Part shown: one piece after another, positions 15,401 through 21,919 of the stretch
How positions within the stretch are numbered: the first letter of the stretch is position 1
Layout of the letters: each line of letters starts with the position of its first letter
Source: a virus
Strand: one strand, 5' to 3'
Length of the DNA: 64,000 nt
Virus record (IMG/VR): IMGVR_UViG_3300024509_000014
Coordinates: 1 to 64,000 of that record
The notes under the pieces: generated by a model
The model's input: the letters and a program-made list of their open reading frames with translations, nothing else
The model's database searches: none
What the model was told of the DNA's origin: nothing
Translations under genes and position numbers: made by a program

Positions 15401-16057
15401 ATATCAACGCGCCCACCCGCCAATCCTTTGGTGACTTATACCGGGCCTTATGTCTCATCGGGCGCGTGCAATGTGGCTTGTGCTTCGTTGGGAACGACCA
15501 CAACTACGACGGCTGCGCCGACCACCACCACAACAACACCCCCGTTTGTAGCTGGTCGTTATTGTTTTTATTCAAGAGATAAATTTACTGGCGCAATGAT
15601 TTTAGATAGATGTGGATATCTTGATAGCTTAGATAGCCCTCAATATGAACATACTATTGTTGGTGGACCTTATACCAGTAATAATGATTGTATAAACTCG
15701 GGGTGTGGAACTACTACCACCACAACAACCACAACAACCACGACCACTACGACGGCTGCGCCGACCACAACGACTACCACAACTGGTTCGGCTACAACGA
15801 CCACGACAGCTGCTCCGGTTACTACGACCACAACCTCAACAACCACAAGCACCAGCACGACTTCAACAACAGCTGCGCCGTCTTACAGGTACAATTGTGA
15901 GATAGTCGCAACTACCGGGAACAGCTTTATCTATGGCTGTGTTTCCACAGGAAGCTACACGGTTGGAACTTACGCTTCCGAGCAGGATTGCCTCAATGCA
16001 GGATGTGGTGGGGGTGGTGGAGGTGGCGGGGTGACCAGCACATCTCCGCCAGGATAA
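12416..16057 (+). CDS. Large modular tail-fibre-like protein
   Basis: 1,213 residues. 1-330: paralogous to the protein at 10584. 330-367: Thr/Ser linker. About 375-515: cupredoxin-like domain (early HPFRLFDTDG, late YDCSLHGYESG). About 550-695: jelly roll like the P/Homo B domain of proprotein convertases (VLMLKAPSGKDLLL, APFGTTLTDLFG, SPNGEWKLGMIAD). About 705-945: further beta domains. After 975: three small four-Cys modules (each Cys, Cys, a GPY/GTY-type turn, Cys, Cys) joined by Thr/Ala/Pro linkers, ending in poly-Gly. Likely a surface-exposed fibre for host or glycan contact. Domain calls are from pattern only. Confidence 0.7.
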   Translation: MAGQLHRFSNQAVTYLGSAISSTDTEIVVVNILKFPHPPFEVTCGQEVMRVTAVDDQTNTLTVLRGREGTTAVLHAAGDPIAHTVTRDGLLDVLDNNGIANAALSFSATDTEAPGSGTVYLAPLQGNNISLWDTLESRWRKFTLNIAPYVSANEVAGKCVDVFAYWDNSAQAVALQKVVWDRDTGRPSGYDLVRVDGVMVSQHSTAWRHVGTYQMLANSAVALSSHTPSLSGVSTLELPRYGKNILRVDPPINGYEIHGVESIADGETVYLLNISETDTFYLKHASVTAPSGSKLLVLDLDDYPVFPLGGVTLVYDAASLGYRVLGACCTTTTTTTTTTTSTTTSTTTTSGPTTTTTSTTTSTTTTTASPYPLPATCLKSLTYVRSSSNTNGISGNHFEFSDDGTNWYVVSSMIPKSVANLTYTFRLQNTSTHPFRLFDTDGFNRLVPSATNPASGNVADGFWGGDVVLTVTLEEKAPFSYDCSLHGYESGIGEDAIIYDPVCTYCAQPDMFIRINMDPDTLPPPPAWPSNVPEVQMQFTNPPGEATGGDVYRTSLQFSGMSGVIAGLKVTLHDVSSFSSVGTSVLMLKAPSGKDLLLAGALANSGNITEQTYVFTNDSGDSLFSFGSGGNFRPNPNGNQNVTYWPDSSAPFGTTLTDLFGDSPNGEWKLGMIADTGYGSRILRVPSWSVEVLTSTNESHTVRATDPQSGGYTPVNAWPYEADTELQDLEELGGVNYFTSTVDAGETRYYRFRSKYSANYYLWAGGQNSGGIKLEIFRNWNASGSPSVTYTNLYDSSQKRLACDAGEFIVFKFTNTSIVFKYITLKLQTPGVHYEMSANETDWYLPERWKFGGANPTGPATYNLNLKYLKNPKFAMRMTGAFSPVWSGGSGIGTVSSNSVNYYHFDSTKAATQELSFTMGGTSPSIRYITTITGTLVIQNDDLDDNRQSIIYGAGCFGDDPVPDTTSPPTTTPAPWVAGYYCVNDSYQGTTGCSYISTRPPANPLVTYTGPYVSSGACNVACASLGTTTTTTAAPTTTTTTPPFVAGRYCFYSRDKFTGAMILDRCGYLDSLDSPQYEHTIVGGPYTSNNDCINSGCGTTTTTTTTTTTTTTTAAPTTTTTTTGSATTTTTAAPVTTTTTSTTTSTSTTSTTAAPSYRYNCEIVATTGNSFIYGCVSTGSYTVGTYASEQDCLNAGCGGGGGGGGVTSTSPPG
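13403..13516 (+). repeat. Thr-codon (ACN) repeat tract 1
   Basis: About 38 codons, nearly all ACC/ACA/ACG/ACT with a few Ser, encoding the first Thr-rich linker of the large fibre-like protein. A degenerate trinucleotide repeat, prone to length change. Confidence 0.85.
15494..15540 (+). repeat. Thr-codon (ACN) repeat tract 2
   Basis: Short Thr-rich stretch with an embedded Ala-Ala-Pro, between the first and second Cys-rich modules of the fibre-like protein. Confidence 0.8.
15710..15870 (+). repeat. Thr-codon (ACN) repeat tract 3
   Basis: Longest tract, about 54 codons, with runs of 15 and more Thr broken by AAP, GSA and Ser, between the second and third Cys-rich modules. Shares the block ACGGCTGCGCCGACCAC with tract 2, suggesting copying between tracts. 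Confidence 0.85.
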
Positions 16058-16079
16058 TCTTTTCAAAAAACAGTTAGAA

Positions 16080-16106
16080 AATAGGTCGTTTTCGGCCTAT
16101 TCTTTG
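16080..16106 (+). terminator. Probable terminator after the fibre gene
   Basis: Nine-base-pair stem AATAGGTCG / CGGCCTATT (one G-T pair) with a TTTT loop and a short T-rich tail. A second weak hairpin, CCAAGA / TCTTGG, followed by TTTTTT at 16137-16142, lies just downstream. The rest of the 150-base gap shows no gene. Confidence 0.6.
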
Positions 16107-16207
16107 ACAGGTCCCAAGATGGGGTCTTGGTGTACTTTTTTGTTGCCGTTATTTACTAGCGTTTTACTCAGGGCCGGTTCGGCATCGGTTCCTTGGAGGT
16201 TTTTGTC

Positions 16208-17857
16208 ATGTCTGCAAGCGTTTTTCGTAACAAGTTTTCAGAAGATATCTTTAACTATAAGTATAGGCACGAAGGTTGTGAAACCTGGGAAAAATTGGCC
16301 AAAGTGCTGGTCGAAGATGTCTGCCGGGAATGGATGACCGCCGACGAAAAAGCAACCCTGACCCAAGCCATCGCCGAAATGAAATTTCTGCCCGGCGGTC
16401 GCTATATCTATTATGCTGGCAGGCCTATCAAAGCATTTAACAATTGCTATCTTTTGAGAGCAGAAGAGGATACTCGTGAAGACTGGGCCATGTTGTCCTG
16501 GAAGGCAGAGTCGTGCTTGGCAACTGGTGGTGGCATTGGGGTGGACTATTCCATTTACCGCCCCAAAGGCACGCCCCTGAAGCGGACGGGTGGGGAGGCC
16601 TCTGGCCCTGTCTCTAAGATGAGGATGATTAACGAGATCGGTCGCGAGGTCATGCAGGGTGGCTCCCGGCGGTCGGCGATCTACGCCTCGCTGAACTGGC
16701 AGCACCAAGACATTAAAAACTTCTTGTACGCCAAGGATTGGCACTCCATGAAGGTGCCAGGGACCGACAAGACGGTGTGGGACTGCAAGGTCGCCGATTT
16801 CAACTATCCCGCCCCGTTGGACATGACCAATATTTCGGCCAACTACGATGACGCTTGGCTGAACCTGCCCGACCGCCACAAGAACGAAGTCTTTTTGATC
16901 AACTGCCGTCAGGCCATGGAGACCGGGGAGCCTGGATGGTCTTTCAACTTCGGCGACAAGCAGAACGAGACCCTGCGCAATGCCTGCACGGAAGTGACCT
17001 CAGAGGACGACTCTGATGTGTGTAATCTCGGCTCTCTGAACATGTCTCGTATTGAGACTGCCGAAGAGTTCCGTCAGATTGTCGAGTTGGCCACCAAGTT
17101 CTTGATTTGTGGCACCATGGTGGCGCATCTGCCCTACGACAAAGTCTACGCAATTCGTGAGAAGAATCGCCGACTTGGGCTGGGGCTGATGGGTATGCAC
17201 GAGTGGCTGGTGCAGCGGGGCAGTCGCTACGAAGTCACCGATGACCTCCACAAGTGGCTGGCGATCTACCGGGACGAGTCTGATGCCGTTTCCCGTTCGT
17301 TCTCGGCCAAGCTGGGCATCAGCGAACCCGTGGCCAAGCGGGCGATTGCCCCCACCGGCTCCATCGGTATTCTGGCTGGCACGACCACCGGCATCGAACC
17401 GGTCTTTGCCGTGGCTTACAAACGACGCTACCTCAAGAACGGTACCCAGTGGCACTATCAATATGTCGTGGACAGCGCCGCCAAGGACCTGATCGAGCGA
17501 TACGGCGTGGACCCCCACAAGATCGAGTCGGCCATCGACCTAGCCCGGGATTACGAGCGTCGCCTCAAGTTCCAGGCTGACACCCAGGATTATGTTGACC
17601 AGTCCATCTCGTCGACGATCAACATGCCCAGCTGGGGGTCGGAACTGAACAACGAGGACAAGATTGAGGACTTCGCCGCAACCCTGTCCAAGTATGCCCC
17701 TCGCTTGCGTGGCTTCACGGTTTACCCCGATGGTGCCCGCGGTGGCCAGCCCCTAGTCTCCGTGGACTATGACGAGGCCGCCAAGCAACAGGGCGTGGAG
17801 TACCTAGAGCATGATGTCTGTGTAATTGGTGGCAAGGGTGGAACTTGCGGTAGCTAA
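16208..17857 (+). CDS. nrdJ: Class II ribonucleotide reductase (adenosylcobalamin-type)
   Basis: 549 residues; ATG chosen with GGAGG 8 bases upstream. Converts ribonucleotides to deoxyribonucleotides. Seen: first active-site Cys in FNNCYLL, radical/Glu motif NACTEV (NxCxE), SDVCNLGSLNMSRI, the dinucleotide loop PTGSIGILAGTTTGIEP, and a C-terminal Cys pair (CVIGGKGGTC) for re-reduction. The compact length, lack of an ATP cone and absence of any nrdB-type gene nearby favour class II. Sits alone between terminators. Confidence 0.85.
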   Translation: MSASVFRNKFSEDIFNYKYRHEGCETWEKLAKVLVEDVCREWMTADEKATLTQAIAEMKFLPGGRYIYYAGRPIKAFNNCYLLRAEEDTREDWAMLSWKAESCLATGGGIGVDYSIYRPKGTPLKRTGGEASGPVSKMRMINEIGREVMQGGSRRSAIYASLNWQHQDIKNFLYAKDWHSMKVPGTDKTVWDCKVADFNYPAPLDMTNISANYDDAWLNLPDRHKNEVFLINCRQAMETGEPGWSFNFGDKQNETLRNACTEVTSEDDSDVCNLGSLNMSRIETAEEFRQIVELATKFLICGTMVAHLPYDKVYAIREKNRRLGLGLMGMHEWLVQRGSRYEVTDDLHKWLAIYRDESDAVSRSFSAKLGISEPVAKRAIAPTGSIGILAGTTTGIEPVFAVAYKRRYLKNGTQWHYQYVVDSAAKDLIERYGVDPHKIESAIDLARDYERRLKFQADTQDYVDQSISSTINMPSWGSELNNEDKIEDFAATLSKYAPRLRGFTVYPDGARGGQPLVSVDYDEAAKQQGVEYLEHDVCVIGGKGGTCGS

Positions 17858-17880
17858 AACCACCAAAAAACAATTCTTGA

Positions 17881-17907
17881 GGCCCGGTCGAGTCATTCGG
17901 CCGGGCC
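17881..17907 (+). terminator. Strong hairpin after ribonucleotide reductase
   Basis: Eleven-base-pair stem GGCCCGGTCGA / TCGGCCGGGCC with a 5-base loop, 17 bases after the nrdJ stop codon. The T-tract is poor (TTCTGG), so it may be a weak terminator or an mRNA-stabilising hairpin. Confidence 0.6.
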
Positions 17908-17926
17908 TTCTGGTTACTATCGGTAG
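17908..17926 (+). promoter_or_regulatory. Copy 2 of shared motif, candidate phage promoter
   Basis: TTCTGGTTACTATCGGTAG, 27 bases upstream of the next ATG and directly after a terminator-like hairpin. Differs at one position from the copy at 7921-7939. The position after a terminator favours a promoter. Confidence 0.5.
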
Positions 17927-17953
17927 GATCAAACCCACCCCTAAGGGACCGTC

Positions 17954-18472
17954 ATGAGCAAGAATAGCAACACACCCCTCAATATTTTCCTGGAAGAAGT
18001 CGAGGCGATCCTCCAGCAGGCCGGGCTGAATCCTAAGCAAGCTCTTGAGTTTGTCAACGAGAACAAGGTCAATGAGGCCTGCACGATTCTGGCCACCGAA
18101 GTCCTGAATGTGTTGAGCAAGGCCTCGGAGGGATATGACCCCCCTGAGTCGGCCCGCAACAATGCCCGCAAGGTTTTGAAGTGGAAAGAGAAGTATGGCA
18201 AGGAATGCAAGGGAATGACGCCTGTGGGCTGGGCACGCGCCCGCGATCTGGCAAACGGCGCCAAGCTTTCTGCGTCGACGGTGAAAAGGATGGCCTCTTT
18301 CAACCGGCATCGCAGCAATTACGAGAAAGCCCGCAATAAACCCGAGGCGAAGACCAAGCCCTGGACCATACCGGCCATTGTCGCCTGGTTGGGTTGGGGT
18401 GGCACCTCTGGCGTGGAATGGGCCATCCGCACCTCGCAGTCCATTCAGAACAAGGCAAAAAAGAGGAAGTAA
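17954..18472 (+). CDS. Conserved phage domain protein, 172 aa
   Basis: ATG preceded by AAGGGA. The segment ESARNNARKVLKWKEKYG, GMTPVGWARARDLANG, LSASTVKRMASFNRH and PAIVAWLGWGGTSGVEWA is a pattern I recall from many phage genomes, sometimes attached to head-maturation proteases, where it is of unknown function. The highly basic C-terminus (QNKAKKRK) suggests nucleic-acid contact. Confidence 0.6.
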   Translation: MSKNSNTPLNIFLEEVEAILQQAGLNPKQALEFVNENKVNEACTILATEVLNVLSKASEGYDPPESARNNARKVLKWKEKYGKECKGMTPVGWARARDLANGAKLSASTVKRMASFNRHRSNYEKARNKPEAKTKPWTIPAIVAWLGWGGTSGVEWAIRTSQSIQNKAKKRK

Positions 18473-18475
18473 TCC

Positions 18476-19225
18476 ATGCACAAGATCGCCTTCATCGTCC
18501 CCGCCTCCAAGTCTGCCGATGTCAACGGTTTTCTGGATGCGCTCACCAAACAGATCGCCAAAAAGAATCCCGATCTCAACTACGAGGTTGTGGTGGTACG
18601 CCAGGCCGACGAGGGGCCGTTGAACGCTGGTTGGTTGTGCAATGTTGGGGTTCAGGTGACGGACGCCGCTTATTTCGTCTTCCATTCTTCCGAGCCGCTT
18701 ACTGGGTCGGATGCCGACTACCGCCTGGAAGACGCCTTCGTGGAGATGGGCGGCGTGCAGATCATGCCCGTGGAAATCTACAGCGAGGTCAACGGTTACT
18801 CCAACTGCTATCCCGGCACGAATGTCCACACCGCCGACATGTTTGAGCGATGCATCCGCAAGGGCATTTTCATGTCCCGTCGCGAGGCAAACTTCCCACC
18901 ATTGACATTTGATGTCATGGAGCAGTTCAAGGCTGGCAAGCGGGTCGGCACCAACTACGACCGATCCAAGGATGGCATGTCCAGTCTGGTTTACCGGATT
19001 CTCTCGACAGACAGTCTGCCTGGGATCAAGGGCAAGGTTGTCCTGGCAACAGCTGAGCTTGGCTCGACACCAGCCCCAGCCATCCCCACGACTGAAGCTC
19101 CGGCCACCACCCAGGCTCCTCCTGCGGTGGAAGAGCTTGCCAACACAGACGGAACTGATCCGGATGAATTCCACACTTTCTGGCGCACACGAGGGGAAGA
19201 CGATGGCGCGGAGCGAGGGGTTTGA
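18476..19225 (+). CDS. Galactosyltransferase-like GT-A protein (GT7-like)
   Basis: 249 residues. IAFIVPASKSADVNGFLDAL followed by YEVVVVRQADEGPLNAGWL, NVGVQ and a surviving DAD/DVH-like region resembles the beta-1,4-galactosyltransferase (GT7) arrangement of VPxR..., INQ..., FNRxxLLNVG. The canonical DVD metal motif is not clearly kept, so activity is uncertain. The C-terminus is a Pro/Thr/Ala-rich tail (TPAPAIPTTEAPATTQAPP). Overlaps the next gene by 23 bases. Confidence 0.6.
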   Translation: MHKIAFIVPASKSADVNGFLDALTKQIAKKNPDLNYEVVVVRQADEGPLNAGWLCNVGVQVTDAAYFVFHSSEPLTGSDADYRLEDAFVEMGGVQIMPVEIYSEVNGYSNCYPGTNVHTADMFERCIRKGIFMSRREANFPPLTFDVMEQFKAGKRVGTNYDRSKDGMSSLVYRILSTDSLPGIKGKVVLATAELGSTPAPAIPTTEAPATTQAPPAVEELANTDGTDPDEFHTFWRTRGEDDGAERGV

Positions 19226-19442
19226 GGTTGGAGATGTCGTCTGCCTGAACAGCGGTTCGCCGCCGATGACTGTGATATCTTTTGCCAGCGATGACACTCT
19301 GGTCTTGGCGTATGCCGACCTGAATGGCAATCTGTTGCGGGAAAACCTCCCTCGCCAGGCTGTCAATCTGACCGAGTCACGCTGGTGTCTTGATGTCACT
19401 AATGCGGATGTCGACTTCGACGACGAGGAAGAGGACTACTGA
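19203..19442 (+). CDS. YodC-like (DUF2158) small protein
   Basis: 79 residues, ATG with GAGGGGAAG upstream. GFEVGDVVCLNSGSPPMTV matches the opening of YodC/DUF2158 proteins (GDVVxLxSGGPxMTV), small beta-barrel proteins of unknown function. Acidic C-terminus (DFDDEEEDY). Its stop overlaps the next start by one base. Confidence 0.65.
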   Translation: MARSEGFEVGDVVCLNSGSPPMTVISFASDDTLVLAYADLNGNLLRENLPRQAVNLTESRWCLDVTNADVDFDDEEEDY

Positions 19443-19816
19443 TGCCGACCTACGATTACCGCTGCAACAGCTGCGGGCATGAGTTTGAGGTCTACCAGTC
19501 GTTCACCGACAAGGTCAAGCGCACCTGCCCAGACTGCAAGAAGAAAACCCTGGAACGACTGATCGGGTGTGGCATCGCCGCCTTTTGCCAACAAGACCCG
19601 ACCACCATCGGTCAGCTGGGTGAGCGGAATGCCAAATCGGCCGGCAAAACCAAGGTTGACGAGATTGCGGCTGAGACCGAAGCCAGCAACAAGAAGGCCC
19701 AGCAGATGCTTAGCAAGGAGGCTGGGAAAAAGCCCTGGTGGAGGGACAGCGACAAACCGCTTGATCTCAAGAAAATCAAGAATGTCAAAAAATACATCGA
19801 GGAGGGCAAGGGCTAA
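19442..19816 (+). CDS. FmdB-type zinc-ribbon protein
   Basis: 124 residues. N-terminal MPTYDYRCNSCGHEFEVYQ plus CPDCKKK is the FmdB regulatory-protein zinc ribbon (two CxxC knuckles). The C-terminal half is a basic helical tail. FmdB proteins are annotated as putative regulators, but the biochemical role is unknown. Stops and starts overlap on both sides. Confidence 0.78.
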   Translation: MPTYDYRCNSCGHEFEVYQSFTDKVKRTCPDCKKKTLERLIGCGIAAFCQQDPTTIGQLGERNAKSAGKTKVDEIAAETEASNKKAQQMLSKEAGKKPWWRDSDKPLDLKKIKNVKKYIEEGKG

Positions 19817-20028
19817 TGACCACTCCGAACGACCCGACCAATCCGCATGTCGCTGTCATCTATCTTTTTTCAGAGGTTCACGAGAGGCTACCGGACGGAT
19901 CGGCCTCCGGGAATCCCGTCGAGAAGAAGAGGCTCACCCTTCATCTCAAGGGTGTTGACAGATGGACTTGTGAGCGTCGTCTGAACGAGGCAATCGAGGA
20001 GTTGATGAAATGTTGCGCAACATCGTGA
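19816..20028 (+). CDS. Hypothetical protein, 70 aa
   Basis: Starts on the stop of the FmdB-like gene (TAATG). Small alpha/beta protein: strand VAVIYLFSEVH, strand KRLTLHLKG, helix WTCERRLNEAIEELMK. No family recognised. Overlaps the next gene by 19 bases. Confidence 0.5.
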   Translation: MTTPNDPTNPHVAVIYLFSEVHERLPDGSASGNPVEKKRLTLHLKGVDRWTCERRLNEAIEELMKCCATS

Positions 20029-20345
20029 ACACCCAACCACCCACCAAGTTCGGCTTCCAGGATGGCGGGCATGTCATTCTGGAATGTTCAAGTTGCAACA
20101 AGCCTCTGGTGGATGTTTGGGCCGTGCAGCCCGACCAGCCGTTTGAATGGCAGGTCAAGGCCAAATGCTGCTACTGCGGGGACACTTCTTTCCAGAAAGA
20201 GGTGAAGGGTCTCTTTCGTTATTCTGGCGCACAGAAGCCCAGCGAGACCGATGCGGAAGATACTGTTCTCGTCACGCAGGTGACTCATCTGGAAGCTGAC
20301 GGGCAGAATGTGCTGTTCTACACGGCACCCGGAGACAAAGCATGA
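20010..20345 (+). CDS. Zinc-ribbon protein, 111 aa
   Basis: Two Cys knuckles, CSSC (residues about 26-29) and CCYCG (about 53-57), separated by a beta hairpin, form a zinc ribbon. The rest is beta-rich. Of unknown function. ATG preceded by GAGGAGTTGATGA. Overlaps the next start (ATGA). Confidence 0.6.
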   Translation: MLRNIVNTQPPTKFGFQDGGHVILECSSCNKPLVDVWAVQPDQPFEWQVKAKCCYCGDTSFQKEVKGLFRYSGAQKPSETDAEDTVLVTQVTHLEADGQNVLFYTAPGDKA

Positions 20346-20710
20346 CCCGTCGCATCATCGACGAAGCCAAGAAATTCCTGGAGAAGAAAGTCAATCCTGT
20401 TGAGGTGACTTCCTACGACAAGAAAGCCAACCTGATCGATCCTGAAAATCATGGGTGTGTTGCGCGTATTACTGTGCATGAGAAAACCGGCCTTGAGAAA
20501 TGCGAGGTGCGTGTCTGCACCCGCGGAATCGATTCTGGCCTGTTCTACAACCCGCTCAACCATCACCACGATGACCTTGTGCGTTTTGACAGCCACACCG
20601 GAAAAATGCGTTTCTGTTGGCGAGAGGTCAGCAGGACATCGTTCGACCAATATGTCGAGTTTTTGAAAAGCGGAAATCAAGCCATGTTGCGCATGGCTCA
20701 GAGGAGTTGA
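20342..20710 (+). CDS. Hypothetical protein, 122 aa
   Basis: Starts at an ATGA overlap. Begins with a helix (IIDEAKKFLEKKV), continues with beta strands (CVARITVHEKTGLEKCEVRV) and a His-rich NPLNHHHDD. No family recognised; possibly metal-binding. Within the small-protein operon between the YodC-like gene and uvsX. Confidence 0.5.
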   Translation: MTRRIIDEAKKFLEKKVNPVEVTSYDKKANLIDPENHGCVARITVHEKTGLEKCEVRVCTRGIDSGLFYNPLNHHHDDLVRFDSHTGKMRFCWREVSRTSFDQYVEFLKSGNQAMLRMAQRS

Positions 20711-20712
20711 TC

Positions 20713-21018
20713 ATGGCCAAGAAGAAAGTGGAACCAAAGGTTCTAACCAAGGCTGAGCATTACTATCTGGAGTCTCTGGCGGGCCTGAAGAATCTTGCCG
20801 AGATCGCCGAGGATTTGGGTTGCCAGCCTGAACAAATCGCTGACGCCTACAAGAAAGCTAAGGCTAAGTCGCCCGGCAAGTTCGGTCGCCCCTCCCAAGG
20901 CGTGACCGTGATGACGGAGGCGGCTGCCATTGAGGGAGACGACCACGGCAAGGCTGTGCGGGCTGGCAATAAGTTCATGACCCGCTACGCCAAGGATCTC
21001 TACCGGGGCGAAGCCTAG
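20713..21018 (+). CDS. Small HTH-like protein, 101 aa
   Basis: ATG preceded by GAGGAG. EHYYLESLAGLKNLAEIAED followed by LGCQPEQIADAYKKA reads as a helix-turn-helix of the type found in small phage terminase or regulator proteins. Lys-rich at both ends of the motif. Function inferred only. Followed by a GTG start overlapping its stop. Confidence 0.55.
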   Translation: MAKKKVEPKVLTKAEHYYLESLAGLKNLAEIAEDLGCQPEQIADAYKKAKAKSPGKFGRPSQGVTVMTEAAAIEGDDHGKAVRAGNKFMTRYAKDLYRGEA

Positions 21019-21428
21019 TGAGATACGGGACGCTGGCCCAGGCTCTCTCCGATGCCCCCATGGACCGGGCTTTCCTGTTGGTCGAAATGGCCGAGGGGAA
21101 CTTTGCGGTGGTGGACGGGACGAATGAGGACTGGGCTAATCTCGCCAGGTTGCCTGAGAAAATCCGTGCGGTCTGTGTCCGCTTCCGTTCTTCCAGGCTG
21201 GAAGTCAGCCCGAGGGATGCCAAAGGTTATTTCTTTCGACCCGGGGTGGGCGCTTCGCTGTCGGCGCAAATCCAACAGTACAACTTATTCGTGCTTGGGC
21301 ATCTTGAAGAAGATGGGCAAACTGTACAAACCTTTACCGTGGTAGTGCCCGAGCTTTTGGTTGTAAATTCTGATCGTCGAAATCGTCACGATCAAGAAAC
21401 TGTGGGTAAGTCCTTGATAACATCCTAG
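21018..21428 (+). CDS. Hypothetical protein, 136 aa
   Basis: GTG start overlapping the preceding TAG stop (TAGTG). Alpha/beta protein with FLLVEMAEGNFAVVDG at the N-terminus and repeated strands near the C-terminus. No family recognised. Confidence 0.5.
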   Translation: MRYGTLAQALSDAPMDRAFLLVEMAEGNFAVVDGTNEDWANLARLPEKIRAVCVRFRSSRLEVSPRDAKGYFFRPGVGASLSAQIQQYNLFVLGHLEEDGQTVQTFTVVVPELLVVNSDRRNRHDQETVGKSLITS

Positions 21429-21432
21429 TCTC

Positions 21433-21457
21433 ACCCCTATTCTCTCACCTGAGGGGT
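21433..21457 (+). promoter_or_regulatory. Small hairpin covering a ribosome binding site
   Basis: ACCCCT / AGGGGT pair around a 13-base loop. The 3' arm is part of the Shine-Dalgarno region (AGGGGTTAGGG) of the next gene, whose ATG follows 6 bases later. It could dampen translation; six base pairs make this a modest case. Confidence 0.35.
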
Positions 21458-21463
21458 TAGGGA

Positions 21464-21919
21464 ATGGCAAAGAAAGCTACTGAACACAGTCGGTACGAAA
21501 GTCGCTATGGCGGTGGATGGGTTGCTCCGCAACAAATCCTGGCCGAAGTGATGTGCGAACGCCAGGCTGCCAAGGAAAAGACTTCTCTGCCAGCGAAGTT
21601 CTGGGAATTGCCGCGCTGGAAGAAGATTTTTCTTCTTCAGTTGCGATTGGCGCTCAAGCTTTTGGAAAAACACCATCCCTCCGTTATCTCAAGGGCGATC
21701 CGGTCACCCGAGGGAAAAAAGGTTTTTTCGTTTGGGGCACCCTTCTTCAAGGATGTCTTGGCTAGGGAGCAGGAAAAATACGATGCGGAAATAGCCAGTC
21801 TGGCTGCTGCGCCGCCACCGCCCCCGCCCGATCCAATCGTCAACGACCAAACACCTAGGCCGGATTTCATTCCCCGTCGTTCTTTGCGCAGCAAATTGGA
21901 GGATTTTGAGCGTGAGTAA
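21464..21919 (+). CDS. Hypothetical protein, 151 aa
   Basis: Basic, helical N-terminal two thirds (LPRWKKIFLLQLRLALKLLEK), then a Pro run (APPPPPPDP) and a charged tail. No family recognised. Overlaps the start of the recombinase gene by 8 bases, which suggests a link to recombination or replication. Confidence 0.55.
   Translation: MAKKATEHSRYESRYGGGWVAPQQILAEVMCERQAAKEKTSLPAKFWELPRWKKIFLLQLRLALKLLEKHHPSVISRAIRSPEGKKVFSFGAPFFKDVLAREQEKYDAEIASLAAAPPPPPPDPIVNDQTPRPDFIPRRSLRSKLEDFERE

Noticed and set aside
13403-15870. Repeats of the ACN tracts as a CRISPR array
   Set aside because: They are in-frame Thr codons with no constant repeat/spacer structure.
12416-16057. Diversity-generating retroelement acting on the fibre gene
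   Set aside because: No reverse transcriptase or template repeat is present in the window.
17804-19399. 531-codon open frame on the minus strand
   Set aside because: It is antisense to several well-supported plus-strand genes (nrdJ end, GT7-like, YodC-like) and has low-complexity composition without recognisable motifs.
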